A DNA stretch of 64,000 nucleotides from positions 744,001-808,000 of the forward strand of contig NZ_JAQYUS010000001.1 of assembly GCF_030686865.1 (NCBI RefSeq), read 5' to 3'. Of the stretch, positions 8,939 to 18,138 are shown in pieces. Both the position numbers and the translations under genes were made by a program. Position 1 is the first letter of the stretch, and each line of letters begins with the position of its first letter. A model generated the notes under the pieces. It did no database searches. It had not been told where the DNA came from and worked only from the letters and a program-made list of their open reading frames with translations. The stretch comes from Kaistella sp. SH40-3 (lineage in GTDB: Bacteria > Bacteroidota > Bacteroidia > Flavobacteriales > Weeksellaceae).

Positions 8939-9775
8939 CTAAAATAGGGATTGAAATAGAATTTTCAACTTCTTTTTAATTCGATAAGGAATAGAATTTT
9001 GATACTGTAATAAATCGAAAATTTCGTTTGAAGAAGTATATTCAGTCGGGATTTTTTTTCCATTAATTGTTTTGAGTTTTCTTCTTTGCATGGCATCCCA
9101 AATTACTTTTGCCCAATATTCGTAAGACTCTTTTTTATGGTCGTTTTGCGAAATTCCACCACTGTGAGTTCGGTATAAATAATTGGTTTCATTAATGAAA
9201 ACCACTTTCCCTTTCTCGTATAATTTTAAATATAAATCCTGATCTTCGGAAATTTTTAATTCCGTGTTCATCTTTTCTGTGGTGAGATAAACCTCTTTTT
9301 TAAAGCAGACGAAATGCGCAATTTGTACAGGAATGTTAAAGAAATAGGGATCGTTATTTTGAACTTGTTGAGCAGATTTAAAAGCAGAAATCGGTTTTAA
9401 ATTTTCATCACAAGAGATAAAACGCGAGTAAGTAAGAACTGCTTTTTTATCGTTTTGAAAAGCAGCAATGCTTTTTTCAATTGCAGTAGGTAAAATCGTG
9501 TCGTCAGGATCTACATAACCCACAATATCGCCTGTCGCCAATTCAATGAGTTTGCTTTTGGTGAATCCAACACCTTTGTTTTTAGCGTTTTCATAATATT
9601 TAAAACGAATATCTCCTTCAATTATTTGCTTTACTAAATTCTTTTCTACTTCCTCAGAAGCATCATCTAAAATAATTGCTTCCCAATTTTTATAGGTTTG
9701 TTCCAATAAAGATTGGTAACATTCCTTAAAATATTTCGCATTATTGTAATGTGCAATGAGAACAGAAAACTTCAT
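8939..9775 (-). CDS. GT2-family glycosyltransferase
   Basis: This 278-residue GT-A enzyme has the classic N-terminus FSVLIAHYNNAKYFKECYQSLLEQTYKNWE, with DDAS near residue 37. The metal-binding DXD-type motif is VDPDDTILP, and ISEDQDLYLKL carries the likely catalytic-base region (the ED pair). It would add one sugar to the glycan repeat from a nucleotide-sugar. It is the first intact gene downstream of the decayed acyltransferase and the promoter-like site at 10058-10065. Confidence 0.9.
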   Translation of the reverse strand: MKFSVLIAHYNNAKYFKECYQSLLEQTYKNWEAIILDDASEEVEKNLVKQIIEGDIRFKYYENAKNKGVGFTKSKLIELATGDIVGYVDPDDTILPTAIEKSIAAFQNDKKAVLTYSRFISCDENLKPISAFKSAQQVQNNDPYFFNIPVQIAHFVCFKKEVYLTTEKMNTELKISEDQDLYLKLYEKGKVVFINETNYLYRTHSGGISQNDHKKESYEYWAKVIWDAMQRRKLKTINGKKIPTEYTSSNEIFDLLQYQNSIPYRIKKKLKILFQSLF

Positions 9776-9776
9776 C

Positions 9777-10036
9777 TTAATTTGTTTTGATGTCCAAATT
9801 CTGGTGATTGATTACAGTTGAATTTGCGGGAATATTCTTGTAGATTACGCAGCCCGCACCAATGATAACATTATCACCAATAGTTACTCTTTTTAATACA
9901 ACAACATTACTGCCGCGAGCCAACAGTTTTTACCGACTTTTAAACCACGGGATTTGCAGATTTCGATATAGGCTTTATCGCGCAGTTCCGTAAAAATCCT
10001 ATGGATTTTCAAAATGATCCTGTAGAGTAAATTCAT
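9777..10036 (-). pseudogene. Decayed beta-helix acyltransferase (internal deletion and frame change)
   Basis: Reading the minus strand from an ATG at 10036 gives MNLLYRIILKIHRIF, then SRGLKVGKN, closely matching the N-terminus of the intact acyltransferase at 7211-7771. After about 40 codons the frame breaks near 9917-9925. In another frame the sequence resumes as GSNVVVLKRVTIGDNVIIGAG and runs to a typical tail VIYKNIPANSTV, ending at the stop 9777-9779. The middle of the beta-helix, roughly 70 residues, is missing. Both ends belong to one family, so this is an internal deletion with frameshift. It lies 1 base upstream of the GT2 gene, in the same relative order as an LbH gene beside a GT gene elsewhere in the locus. 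Confidence 0.82.
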
Positions 10037-10057
10037 CTGTTGGTTTTGCTGTCATAG

Positions 10058-10065
10058 CAAATATA
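10058..10065 (-). promoter_or_regulatory. Putative -7 promoter element
   Basis: TATATTTG on the minus strand matches the Bacteroidota -7 consensus TAnnTTTG and lies 22 bases upstream of the decayed acyltransferase start. A TTTG occurs only 15 bases further upstream, shorter than the usual spacing. It could drive the GT2-GT4-acyltransferase unit below it. Confidence 0.4.
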
Positions 10066-10277
10066 CTTTGTTTTTTTGTACAAATGTAATTTTAAAATTA
10101 GAAGTTTTTATTTTTTGGAAGCGTCAGACACTAACTAAAATAGTTTCGTGGTTTATTGGATTTAAAATAATTTAGATGCATTTTTACAGAACTCAAAAAT
10201 TAATTGACCTTCCAACACGTTAGTTATTGATAATGAGTGTTTAACTTTAATAAAAAATCATCCGTAACTCTTCATAA

Positions 10278-11111
10278 ATGGTGAAAAAAATAATTCTTAA
10301 CGCCGACGATCTTGGTTTTTCTCTTGGGGTGAATGAAGCGATTTTAAATGCAAATAGAGACGGATATTTAAGTCATGCAAGTCTAATGGCAAACACTAAG
10401 TATTTTGACCACGCAATTTCCGAGGTTATTCCAAATTGTCCAAGTTTAAAAGTTGGTGTTCATGTAAATCTCACCTGCGCTTCTCCGCTTTTTTCTCAAA
10501 ATTTATTGTCAATCAAAGGTGAACTTAAAAATACGTTTATCACCTTACTGTTTAGAAGAAAAACTAAAAAAGTTTTACAACATTTGGAACAAGAAATTGA
10601 ACTTCAGATTTTAAAAATTAAGAATGCGGGTATAAATATTTCTCATATAGATGGTCATGAGCATGTACATATTATTCCATCCATCAATAAAATTGTACGG
10701 AAATTAGCGAATAAGCATAATATTCTGCGGGTGCGTGAAATTAATGAGAACATCTTTGAAAGTTATCAATTCAATGGCCGAACAGCCTCTTTCGCCAATG
10801 TTATTAAATTATTCTTGCTGAAATTTCTTTCTTTATTTAATGAAAATTCCAGGGAAATAGGATTTTATTCCATGTTAAATACGTGTGAAATTAATTCTAC
10901 AAATTTATTTGCTTTTTTGCAGAAGAGTAAGAATTATAGTGTTGTAGAGGTGATGGTTCATCCTGGAATCTTAAGCATTGATTCAGCGGAATATTTTGAA
11001 AGTTTAAATGAACGGTTCGCAACATTTTTAAAAGATGGACATCGAAAATCTGAATATGGCCTGTGCTTTGATAAGAGATTTGAAAACTTTAAAAATTGTG
11101 ATTTGATATAA
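10278..11111 (+). CDS. ChbG/YdjC-family carbohydrate deacetylase
   Basis: This 277-residue protein belongs to the YdjC/ChbG/HpnK family of metal-dependent deacetylases, which remove N-acetyl groups from sugars. The signature NADDLGFS gives the metal Asp pair (Asp10, Asp11). GVHVNLT holds His62, and HIDGHEHVH (residues 123-131) gives the second metal histidines. VMVHPG near residue 230 is also conserved. It stands alone on the plus strand between a broken acyltransferase and a duplicated GT4 gene, which suggests insertion during rearrangement. It may trim N-acetyl groups from the locus glycan (inference). The C-terminus fits the family. Confidence 0.88.
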   Translation: MVKKIILNADDLGFSLGVNEAILNANRDGYLSHASLMANTKYFDHAISEVIPNCPSLKVGVHVNLTCASPLFSQNLLSIKGELKNTFITLLFRRKTKKVLQHLEQEIELQILKIKNAGINISHIDGHEHVHIIPSINKIVRKLANKHNILRVREINENIFESYQFNGRTASFANVIKLFLLKFLSLFNENSREIGFYSMLNTCEINSTNLFAFLQKSKNYSVVEVMVHPGILSIDSAEYFESLNERFATFLKDGHRKSEYGLCFDKRFENFKNCDLI

Positions 11112-11195
11112 TTTTGTGGTATATAGTAAAACACAGTGCAACTAATTTAAAAACCACTACTTTATCTGTGTACGCACTATCAGGAAAAACACAAA

Positions 11196-12356
11196 TTATA
11201 TCGTTTTTGTTAAAATAAGAATTATTTCTTCAATCTCATTGAATATTTTTTGATTGTCAAATTCATTTTCGATTTCTCTGAGGTTTTCTTTTAAATCAGA
11301 AATTAAAGATTTATTAATCAGAAACTCTTTCATTGCATCATATATTTCTTGTGTTTTATAACCGATGAGGTAGCCGGTTTTTTTATGTTTAATCATTAAT
11401 CCAACATCTCCAACTTCAGTGGCAATAATCGGTTTTTGTAAAATAAGGGCTTCCGCGATAACTAAAGGCCAAGCTTCCGATTCAGAAGGCATAATGAAAA
11501 AATCTGCGTTTTTAATGTAGGCATAAGGATTCATTTTGTTCCCAGCTAAAATAAATGTTTGTTCAATGCACAATTTTTTTTGTTGTGCTAAAAGATTCGG
11601 AAGTTCTTCTCCATCCCCAATAATCATTACAGAATGTTCAAAACCGTCCTTTAAAAGTTGAGCATGAACTTCCATCAATTTGTGATAGCCTTTTCGGGTA
11701 TGTAATCTTCCAACGGAAACAAAAACAGGGCTTTTTGGCAAATCAGTTATTTTTTCTGCAGCTTTCTTTTTAATTTCCTGAAGTGGAATGGCGTTGATAA
11801 TTACGCTTTCTTTTGGGTAATTAAGATTCGGATAATCGTTGTGCATCATTTCCTTAATTTTCTCTGAACAATAAACCATATGGTCAAACTGTGGGAAATG
11901 CTCTAAAATCTTTGGTACCAAAACCTGCAATTTCGGATGATTAATTTCGGAATGAAACCAACCTATTTTTTTTGAATATTTATTACTGGAATTTAAAATA
12001 GGTTCAAAATCATTGTAAGTCATTCCGATTTCAATATCATAAGAATTTTTCAGATAATTGCTATCGATGAGTTTTGGATTTCTTCTCAATTTTTCCAGTT
12101 TTATTCTTCTTAATAGAAGTTGAAATTTTTGGATAAATTTATTTTTAGAAAAGCTTTCTTTTCCTTTTGCTAAAAAAACTTTCCTTACATGAGAAGGAAT
12201 TTCATTTTTCAATTCTCCCTGATCAATACTTAAAAGCACAGTTATTTCAAATAAATCACGATTAAGATTGTTCAGTAAACTGAGCAGTACTTTTTCTACG
12301 CCGCCCATTTCCATAGAGCGGTGGCGGAAGAGTATTTTTATTTTTTTAGTTGACAT
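11196..12356 (-). CDS. GT4-family glycosyltransferase, copy B of a duplicated pair
   Basis: This 386-residue GT-B enzyme is the paralogue of the product of 7768-8937. FRHRSMEMGGVEKVLLSLL, SVGRLHTRKGYHKLM and PSESEAWPLVIAEALIL are shared almost unchanged, while the far C-terminus and an acceptor-side stretch differ. Divergence in the N-terminal half suggests a shift in acceptor while the donor may be the same (inference). It lies 35 bases downstream of a GT2 gene on the same strand, mirroring the GT2-GT4 order of copy A. Confidence 0.9.
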   Translation of the reverse strand: MSTKKIKILFRHRSMEMGGVEKVLLSLLNNLNRDLFEITVLLSIDQGELKNEIPSHVRKVFLAKGKESFSKNKFIQKFQLLLRRIKLEKLRRNPKLIDSNYLKNSYDIEIGMTYNDFEPILNSSNKYSKKIGWFHSEINHPKLQVLVPKILEHFPQFDHMVYCSEKIKEMMHNDYPNLNYPKESVIINAIPLQEIKKKAAEKITDLPKSPVFVSVGRLHTRKGYHKLMEVHAQLLKDGFEHSVMIIGDGEELPNLLAQQKKLCIEQTFILAGNKMNPYAYIKNADFFIMPSESEAWPLVIAEALILQKPIIATEVGDVGLMIKHKKTGYLIGYKTQEIYDAMKEFLINKSLISDLKENLREIENEFDNQKIFNEIEEIILILTKTI

Positions 12357-12391
12357 CGTTTATGTTTGGTTTCTAAAATTGTGCTCGATTT

Positions 12392-13366
12392 TTATTTATA
12401 AAGAATTTTCGTAAAGTAGGGGAGCATTGATTTTGGAATTTTTAAATACCAATTATATATTTGGAATTTTTTTTCATTAGGAAAATTTGCGTTGGTTTTG
12501 GTTAAGATACTTTTTAAATCAGTATGATTCTGGTATTTTAATGCCGTTTTTGCAGCAAATAAGAGGTCGGAAACAGTATTGTTGTAATTGGGTTTTAGTA
12601 TATTTAAATAATTTTCAGGATCAAAATTTTCATAAGAATCTTCTCCTTTTTCTTTCTGTTCTATGAAAAAAGACCGCGCTTTTTCAACAAATAACCATCG
12701 GATCATTTTGCTGTCTTTTCTCGATATTGAATCTTCTAAAATCCTGTATTTTAAAAGAGGTTCTTGAATGTTTGCAAATTTATAACCTTCTATCATCAAT
12801 CTGAAATAGAGGTCATAATCTTCACAATAGAGCATTTTCTCGCGATAAGATATTTTTTTATTATTTCGAAATAAAATTACAGGGTGGTACATCGAAATAT
12901 TTTTGAACATATTCTTTTGAATGTCTTCATCGGTATGGTATGCAGGTAATAGATTGGTGTTTAATCCATCTTGATCAATTAGTTGGAGATCACTTCCAAC
13001 CATGAAAATGTTTTCACTTTTTTGAAGAAAGTCCACTTGCTTTTCGAATCGGTTCAAATCAGAGATGTCATCGGCATCCATGCGAGCGATAAATTGGCCT
13101 TTTGCTGCATTTAAACCCAGGTTAAGATTTTCTATAAATCCTTTAGGGCCTTTGTTCTCTTTTTTTGTAATGAGTACAATTCGTGAATCTTGAGTTCTAT
13201 ATTTTTCTATAATTTCTAAAGTGCGATCTGTTGAAGCGTCTTCTATGATGATGAATTCAAAGTCTTTAAAGGTTTGATTTAAAATAGAATCCATCGCTTC
13301 ATGAAGATATTTCTCTCCATTGTAGACGGACATTATAACAGATAATATGGGGGAATTATTCATCAT
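12392..13366 (-). CDS. GT2-family glycosyltransferase
   Basis: This 324-residue GT-A enzyme begins LSVIMSVYNGEKYLHEAMDS, continues IIIEDASTDRT, and has the DXD-type motif RMDADDIS. The YCEDYDLYFRLM segment carries the ED catalytic region. It probably acts at the cytoplasmic membrane on a lipid-linked acceptor. It is 6 bases downstream of the acyltransferase gene at 13373-13939 and 35 bases upstream of the GT4 gene, all one transcription direction. Confidence 0.9.
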   Translation of the reverse strand: MMNNSPILSVIMSVYNGEKYLHEAMDSILNQTFKDFEFIIIEDASTDRTLEIIEKYRTQDSRIVLITKKENKGPKGFIENLNLGLNAAKGQFIARMDADDISDLNRFEKQVDFLQKSENIFMVGSDLQLIDQDGLNTNLLPAYHTDEDIQKNMFKNISMYHPVILFRNNKKISYREKMLYCEDYDLYFRLMIEGYKFANIQEPLLKYRILEDSISRKDSKMIRWLFVEKARSFFIEQKEKGEDSYENFDPENYLNILKPNYNNTVSDLLFAAKTALKYQNHTDLKSILTKTNANFPNEKKFQIYNWYLKIPKSMLPYFTKILYK

Positions 13367-13372
13367 AGAAAA

Positions 13373-13939
13373 TTACAATTGTTTTATCTGAAGTTCCTGT
13401 TTCAATGTCACTAAACTATTATCAGGGACGTCTTTATAAACTAAAACGCCCGTTCCAATAATACAATTATCACCAATGGTTACCCCTTTTAAAATAGTAA
13501 CATTTGCTCCAGTCCAAACATTATTGCCAATCTTTATTTTACCGATATTGAAATCTGTTTTTGAAACTGAAAATGGATTTGTGGTGTATTGATGATTATG
13601 ATCAAATAATTTCATTCCTTCTCCTAAAATACAATTTTCTCCAATTTCTATTTCACCCAAACACGAAATTGTAGCTCTGGTAATATAAGTTTCTTTACCG
13701 ATTTTTAAACGAGCATTTTTTTTAACGGTGATAAAATTATTGCTATTTAAAGTTACGTTTTCAGCGATTTCGAAAATAGCTTCTGGAGATATATCTAAAA
13801 CATTGTCCCCGCCTAATTTAAAAGAATCGTGAATCTTACTTTTAGTATTTCTGAAGAATAATTTCCTTTGAGTATGCACAAGTAAATGTTTTAATGCGTA
13901 ATGGTATTTTACCGCTATTCTTGAAAGAAGATCAATCAT
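13373..13939 (-). CDS. Left-handed beta-helix acyltransferase
   Basis: This 188-residue protein has hexapeptide repeats (IGENCILGEGMKLFDHNH, IGNNVWTGANVTILKGV, IGDNCIIGTGVLVYKDVP) with His in FDHNHQ, placed like the catalytic His of sugar O-acetyltransferases. It likely acetylates the glycan. It is the first gene of a three-gene run (acyltransferase, GT2, GT4) and faces the divergent GT2 gene at 14015; a -7-like element lies upstream on each strand. Confidence 0.85.
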   Translation of the reverse strand: MIDLLSRIAVKYHYALKHLLVHTQRKLFFRNTKSKIHDSFKLGGDNVLDISPEAIFEIAENVTLNSNNFITVKKNARLKIGKETYITRATISCLGEIEIGENCILGEGMKLFDHNHQYTTNPFSVSKTDFNIGKIKIGNNVWTGANVTILKGVTIGDNCIIGTGVLVYKDVPDNSLVTLKQELQIKQL

Positions 13940-13964
13940 TTGTGTTTCGCTTTTTCTAATGAAC

Positions 13965-14000
13965 CAAAGGTAATAATTTAAATATTATTAGGTATTTTTG
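13965..14000. promoter_or_regulatory. Divergent promoter pair between glycan genes
   Basis: On the minus strand TACCTTTG at 13965-13972 and on the plus strand TATTTTTG at 13993-14000 both fit TAnnTTTG. They lie 26 and 15 bases from the respective start codons (13939 and 14015). No clear -33 TTTG was found for either. Confidence 0.4.
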
Positions 14001-14014
14001 GGGAAAATAAATCC

Positions 14015-15010
14015 ATGCAGCCTTTAGTTACTATTTCGATTCCGCTCTACAAATGTGAAGATTTTCTTAATGCGTGTTTAGAATCTGTAAGAGCACAAAC
14101 TTATTCCAATATCGAAGTAACATTAATCAATGATCAAACGCCGGATAATAGTGTTGAGATTGCCGAGAACTTCATCAAAAATAATGATCTGAAAAACTGG
14201 AAAATTTATCATTTAGAAAAAAATTCCGGTTTATCGGTGGTTCGAAATAAAGGGATTGATACCGCAGAGGGAAAGTATCTTTTTTTTCTGGATAGTGATG
14301 ACACGATTACACCCGATTGTATTTCGAGCTTAGTTGAGATTGCTGAAAAAACAGGTGCGGAAATGACGATTTCTCAACTGGAATGTGAGCAATTGGAAAC
14401 TGGCGAAAAATCCATTTGTATTAAAATTCAGTCCGAAAAGGAAGTTATTACAGGAAAAGATGAAATATTGAAAGATTTTGCGAATGGAGACTTAGTGACG
14501 TATGCGGTAAACAAATTGTTTTTAGTTGATTTTATTCGAATTAACAAGATTTATTTTATACCCGGTTTATTTGCGCAAGATGAATTATGGACTTTTCATT
14601 TGATTTTGAAGTTAAATAAAATCGCTATCCATAAAGGCATTACTTACACCTATTTTCTACATCAAAAATCAGTAATTCATAATCGGGATAAAAGACATTT
14701 TGATAACTGGGGTACGATCGTTAGCCATTTTGATGCTGCTTTGAAATCTGAAAATCAGGAAGAAACCAGCGCTTTGATCCGAACGCATATGATCAATTAC
14801 AAAACCATGACCTTGATTATGAACTGGAAAGCAAAGAAAAAAGAATCGGAGTGGATTTATAGTTTTAATCTTTACAAGAAATATCCTAATTTAAGATTTC
14901 GAGATTATTTCAGATCAAATTATAGTTTCGAAACAAAGAAAAAAGCACTGAAACTTGAACTTCCGACTTCTATCGCAATCCGACTTTTTAAATATATGTA
15001 TTACCGGTAA
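14015..15010 (+). CDS. GT2-family glycosyltransferase
   Basis: This 331-residue GT-A enzyme starts VTISIPLYKCEDFLNACLES, then INDQTPDNS, with the metal-binding FLDSDDTITP and the AQDELWTFHLIL segment supplying the acidic catalytic pair. It is an isolated plus-strand gene in a mostly minus-strand locus. Its stop codon abuts the stop of the next gene (15010/15011), so the two are convergent with no space for a terminator. Isolated orientation suggests separate acquisition (inference). Confidence 0.88.
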   Translation: MQPLVTISIPLYKCEDFLNACLESVRAQTYSNIEVTLINDQTPDNSVEIAENFIKNNDLKNWKIYHLEKNSGLSVVRNKGIDTAEGKYLFFLDSDDTITPDCISSLVEIAEKTGAEMTISQLECEQLETGEKSICIKIQSEKEVITGKDEILKDFANGDLVTYAVNKLFLVDFIRINKIYFIPGLFAQDELWTFHLILKLNKIAIHKGITYTYFLHQKSVIHNRDKRHFDNWGTIVSHFDAALKSENQEETSALIRTHMINYKTMTLIMNWKAKKKESEWIYSFNLYKKYPNLRFRDYFRSNYSFETKKKALKLELPTSIAIRLFKYMYYR

Positions 15011-16036
15011 TTACTTTTTAATTTTATAAAATTGACGGAGTAAAGAAAAATTAGAAAGTAGAATTTGATTGTAAACTTTTGCAAAACCTCTGTAGGTTTC
15101 TAAGACTGTTTTTTTATCTAAACCGTGGTAAGCGCTTTTTAGTCTATTGTTATAAAATTCATTTTGCTCCGCTGAAAGTATTGGTTTAAAATAGTGATGG
15201 ACTTTGACAGCATCAATAAAGTTTTTATAAGCAACGCTTTCAAAAATCGCTTTCCTACTTTCATATAAGTGGAGTTTTTTGGCAAAATCTCTCATGTAGA
15301 GATCTGTGGCTACGATGTCTATTTTTTTTAAGTTAAAAGATTTCGCAGAAGAGTTTAGAAAAATATAATGCGTGTAAATTCCGTTGCAAGTTCCTATTTT
15401 GTGAGCATATTGCAAAAGTTGCCGTTCTACAATTTCGTCTGCATTTAGCAGTCGCTCTGTAAATCGAAACGAAACTTTCTTAAAGAGGTCTTTGCGGTAA
15501 AAACCACGAAAATGAATATCATATCGGCCAATTGTTTTTTGAAGTGCGTCAGAACCTGTAATCCAGTGAGATCTATATTCGTCGATATTTTCTAATAGTT
15601 CATCCAAAGCGTAAATGTTTTTTATTTTACCATCGCTGAATATTGTTTTCACAATCAATCCAACCATATCCAATTCTGGATTTTTTGTAAATTCCTGAAC
15701 CGCTTTTTCTACTGCGTCGGAAGAAATAGAATCGTCATGATCAAAAAGCATTATATATTCGCCGGTTGCAGCATCTTGTCCTGCAGCTTTTGCATATTGT
15801 GCCGTTCCCTCATTTTTTTTATTAATAATCTGAATTCGGTCGTCTTTTTTCTGATAGGCTAAAAGTTGATTGAGCGTATCATCTTTAGAACCATCATTTA
15901 CACAGATGAATTCAATGTTTTTATAAGATTGATTGAGAAGGGAATCCATCGCTTTACGGACAAAATCGCCCAGAGAAACTGAATTGTAAAAGGTGGTGAT
16001 AATTGTTACGGTTGGGTTGGTGTGGTTTTGCATCAT
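15011..16036 (-). CDS. GT2-family glycosyltransferase
   Basis: This 341-residue GT-A enzyme begins VTIITTFYNSVSLGDFVRKA, has VNDGSKDDT, and the DXD-type motif LFDHDDSIS. The C-terminal third is basic and helical, common in enzymes that sit on the inner membrane. It is 17 bases downstream of the GT4 gene at 16054-17172 and ends against a convergent GT2 gene. Confidence 0.88.
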   Translation of the reverse strand: MMQNHTNPTVTIITTFYNSVSLGDFVRKAMDSLLNQSYKNIEFICVNDGSKDDTLNQLLAYQKKDDRIQIINKKNEGTAQYAKAAGQDAATGEYIMLFDHDDSISSDAVEKAVQEFTKNPELDMVGLIVKTIFSDGKIKNIYALDELLENIDEYRSHWITGSDALQKTIGRYDIHFRGFYRKDLFKKVSFRFTERLLNADEIVERQLLQYAHKIGTCNGIYTHYIFLNSSAKSFNLKKIDIVATDLYMRDFAKKLHLYESRKAIFESVAYKNFIDAVKVHHYFKPILSAEQNEFYNNRLKSAYHGLDKKTVLETYRGFAKVYNQILLSNFSLLRQFYKIKK

Positions 16037-16053
16037 TATAAAAATAGAAAGGA

Positions 16054-17172
16054 TTAGTGCTCAAGTTTTTTTAAGACGTTTCTGATTTTTCCAATATTCT
16101 TTTCGTTACTCATCATATCCAAATAATCCTTTTTTATTCTTTTCGAAAAGCCTTCCAAAATATCACGATTGTCGTGAAGAAAAATAATTGCATTCGCCAT
16201 CTCGTCGATATCTCGATTGATGAAAAGCCCATTAACTCCGTCTTGAATAACCATCGATGGCAATCCTATAAAAGTAGATACCGATGGGATATCAGAAAGA
16301 CTCGCTTCACAAAACATCGTAGGAGCTCCATCACCACTTGATGCAATTACGGCAAGATCTACATCATTGTAAAATTCGATCATTTCTTCGTAGGATGCAT
16401 TGAAGGAGGTTTTTAACCGAATTTTTCTGCCGGTTTCGAGAACTTTTTGTACTGCTGGTTCAATAACTTCAAAAAAACCTTTTACCTCCCGATGTGGATT
16501 TCCTGTCCAGCCTAAAGTAAACATCTCACTTTTAAGTTTTGTTCTTCCAAAAAATTCTTCTTTATAAATTCCAAGTGCAAATTCAATGTTTTCCGTATAA
16601 TCCTTGTAGGCATTAATGAGATTATTATTAGCAAGTAAAAGAAAATCATAATGTTTTAAATATTTCTCAAAAAACGCTGCTCGCGAAAGAGAATTAACAT
16701 CGGTTTTGGTTTTGATGTCGTATTCCGGGCCAAGATGGGGAAAACAGTCATTAAAAATACCGACCAAGTTTCTGCGACCTTTAAATGGGATTTCGGAGCT
16801 GTACTGAAAAAAATAAGCCATCGAAATGAGGTAATCAAATTTTAGAATTTCAACTTGTTTTGATTCATCATTAAAAGGGGTTACAAAAGCTTTAGTGAAT
16901 TTTGGGAAAGAATAGTTTCCAGAGGAATGAATGAACTGAACTTTCTTATTCTGCTTAAAAAATAATTGATAAAAAGTGAATCGAATTTGTGAAATAGCAT
17001 TTAATACAAAAATGTTGAGCCAACTCATTTTCTGGAGTTCTTTTATCCGATAAACTTCATTGCAAACATAATAACAATCGTACTCATCTGATAACTTCAA
17101 TGACCATGATTTGACCATGAAATAGAATGCCCAATCTTTAAAATCAACCTCAAACAGTATTTTTTTCTTCAT
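16054..17172 (-). CDS. GT4-like glycosyltransferase (divergent)
   Basis: This 372-residue protein has a divergent N-terminal domain (KKKILFEVDFKDWAFYFMV) without the usual GG motif. The donor domain is recognisable: GWTGNPHREVKGFFEV, then a GDGAPTMFCEASLS segment equivalent to the EX7E region, followed by PSVSTFIGLPSMVIQDGVNG. It probably transfers a sugar to the glycan. The first Glu of the motif appears replaced (GDGAPTMFCE), so donor contacts may differ. It is upstream of a GT2 gene on the same strand. Confidence 0.78.
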   Translation of the reverse strand: MKKKILFEVDFKDWAFYFMVKSWSLKLSDEYDCYYVCNEVYRIKELQKMSWLNIFVLNAISQIRFTFYQLFFKQNKKVQFIHSSGNYSFPKFTKAFVTPFNDESKQVEILKFDYLISMAYFFQYSSEIPFKGRRNLVGIFNDCFPHLGPEYDIKTKTDVNSLSRAAFFEKYLKHYDFLLLANNNLINAYKDYTENIEFALGIYKEEFFGRTKLKSEMFTLGWTGNPHREVKGFFEVIEPAVQKVLETGRKIRLKTSFNASYEEMIEFYNDVDLAVIASSGDGAPTMFCEASLSDIPSVSTFIGLPSMVIQDGVNGLFINRDIDEMANAIIFLHDNRDILEGFSKRIKKDYLDMMSNEKNIGKIRNVLKKLEH

Positions 17173-17286
17173 TAATGCAAATTATCTGGGAAGTTACAAT
17201 TTTTAGAGATAATGGTGTTTTAAAGAGCTTAATTATAATGGGTCATGAAATTTTTATGTATTTTTAGGCATAATTTTAAAATAAAG

Positions 17287-18138
17287 ATGCTGTTTACGGT
17301 TTTTACTCCCACTTATAATCGAAGTCATTTACTTACTCGCCTTTTTCAAAGTTTATGCAGCCAAACTGTTCGTAATTTTGAGTGGCTAATTATTGATGAT
17401 GGTTCAACGGATGATACCAAAGAGTTAGTTTCTCATTTTATTGACAGAACTGATTTCCCTATTCGATATATTAAACAGAAAAATCAAGGAAAGCATATTG
17501 CCATTAATACTGCAGTAAATAACGCGCTGGGAAAATGGTATCTGCCTGTGGACAGCGATGACTTTCTCCGAAAAGATTGTTTGGAAGTTTGCCAAGAATT
17601 AACTCTGGAAACAGATAATAAAGAATTTGGGGGCTTTGCTTTTATTCATGCGCCTGAAGAAATGAGTCATACAAGCAGGAGCAGTGAAATTAAGAAATGG
17701 ACCGAATACAATAGTTATCAATGGGGTTTTGCCGGCGAAATGATTTATGTTTTTAAAATGCAGGTGATTCGAAAATTTCCTTTTCCTATTTTTGAAAAGG
17801 AAAAATTCTGCCAGGAGAGCGTCCAGCTTATTCCCATTATTAAAAATTATAAGATTCTTTTCACCGATCATATTTTAGCTTTTGGCGAATACCTGGAAGA
17901 TGGTTTGAGTCAGAATTTATATCAGCGATTGCTCGATAATCCGAAATATGCGATGCTTTCTTTTAAAACGAAACTTCTGGTTGCAAAATCTAAAGAAGAG
18001 AAAGAAACGCTTACCAAAAACTATTGGGATATTGCTTTAAAAACTAATCAGCCGAAAATCACGGTTTTTTTTAACTTTCCGCTTTTATTGAATTTATTTT
18101 ATTTTAAATATCGAATTCTACAAAAACTTAAAGTTTAG
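17287..18138 (+). CDS. GT2-family glycosyltransferase
   Basis: The GT-A core starts with FTVFTPTYNRSHLLTRL, followed by IDDGSTDDT, QGKHIAIN and the DXD-type PVDSDDFL. I chose the ATG at 17287, giving 283 residues. The family N-terminus begins there and the A-rich stretch aaaataaag sits just before it; an upstream in-frame ATG at 17245 would add 14 poorly conserved residues. It is the second isolated plus-strand GT2 gene of the locus and its 3' end overlaps the convergent GT4 gene by 11 bases. Confidence 0.86.
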   Translation: MLFTVFTPTYNRSHLLTRLFQSLCSQTVRNFEWLIIDDGSTDDTKELVSHFIDRTDFPIRYIKQKNQGKHIAINTAVNNALGKWYLPVDSDDFLRKDCLEVCQELTLETDNKEFGGFAFIHAPEEMSHTSRSSEIKKWTEYNSYQWGFAGEMIYVFKMQVIRKFPFPIFEKEKFCQESVQLIPIIKNYKILFTDHILAFGEYLEDGLSQNLYQRLLDNPKYAMLSFKTKLLVAKSKEEKETLTKNYWDIALKTNQPKITVFFNFPLLLNLFYFKYRILQKLKV

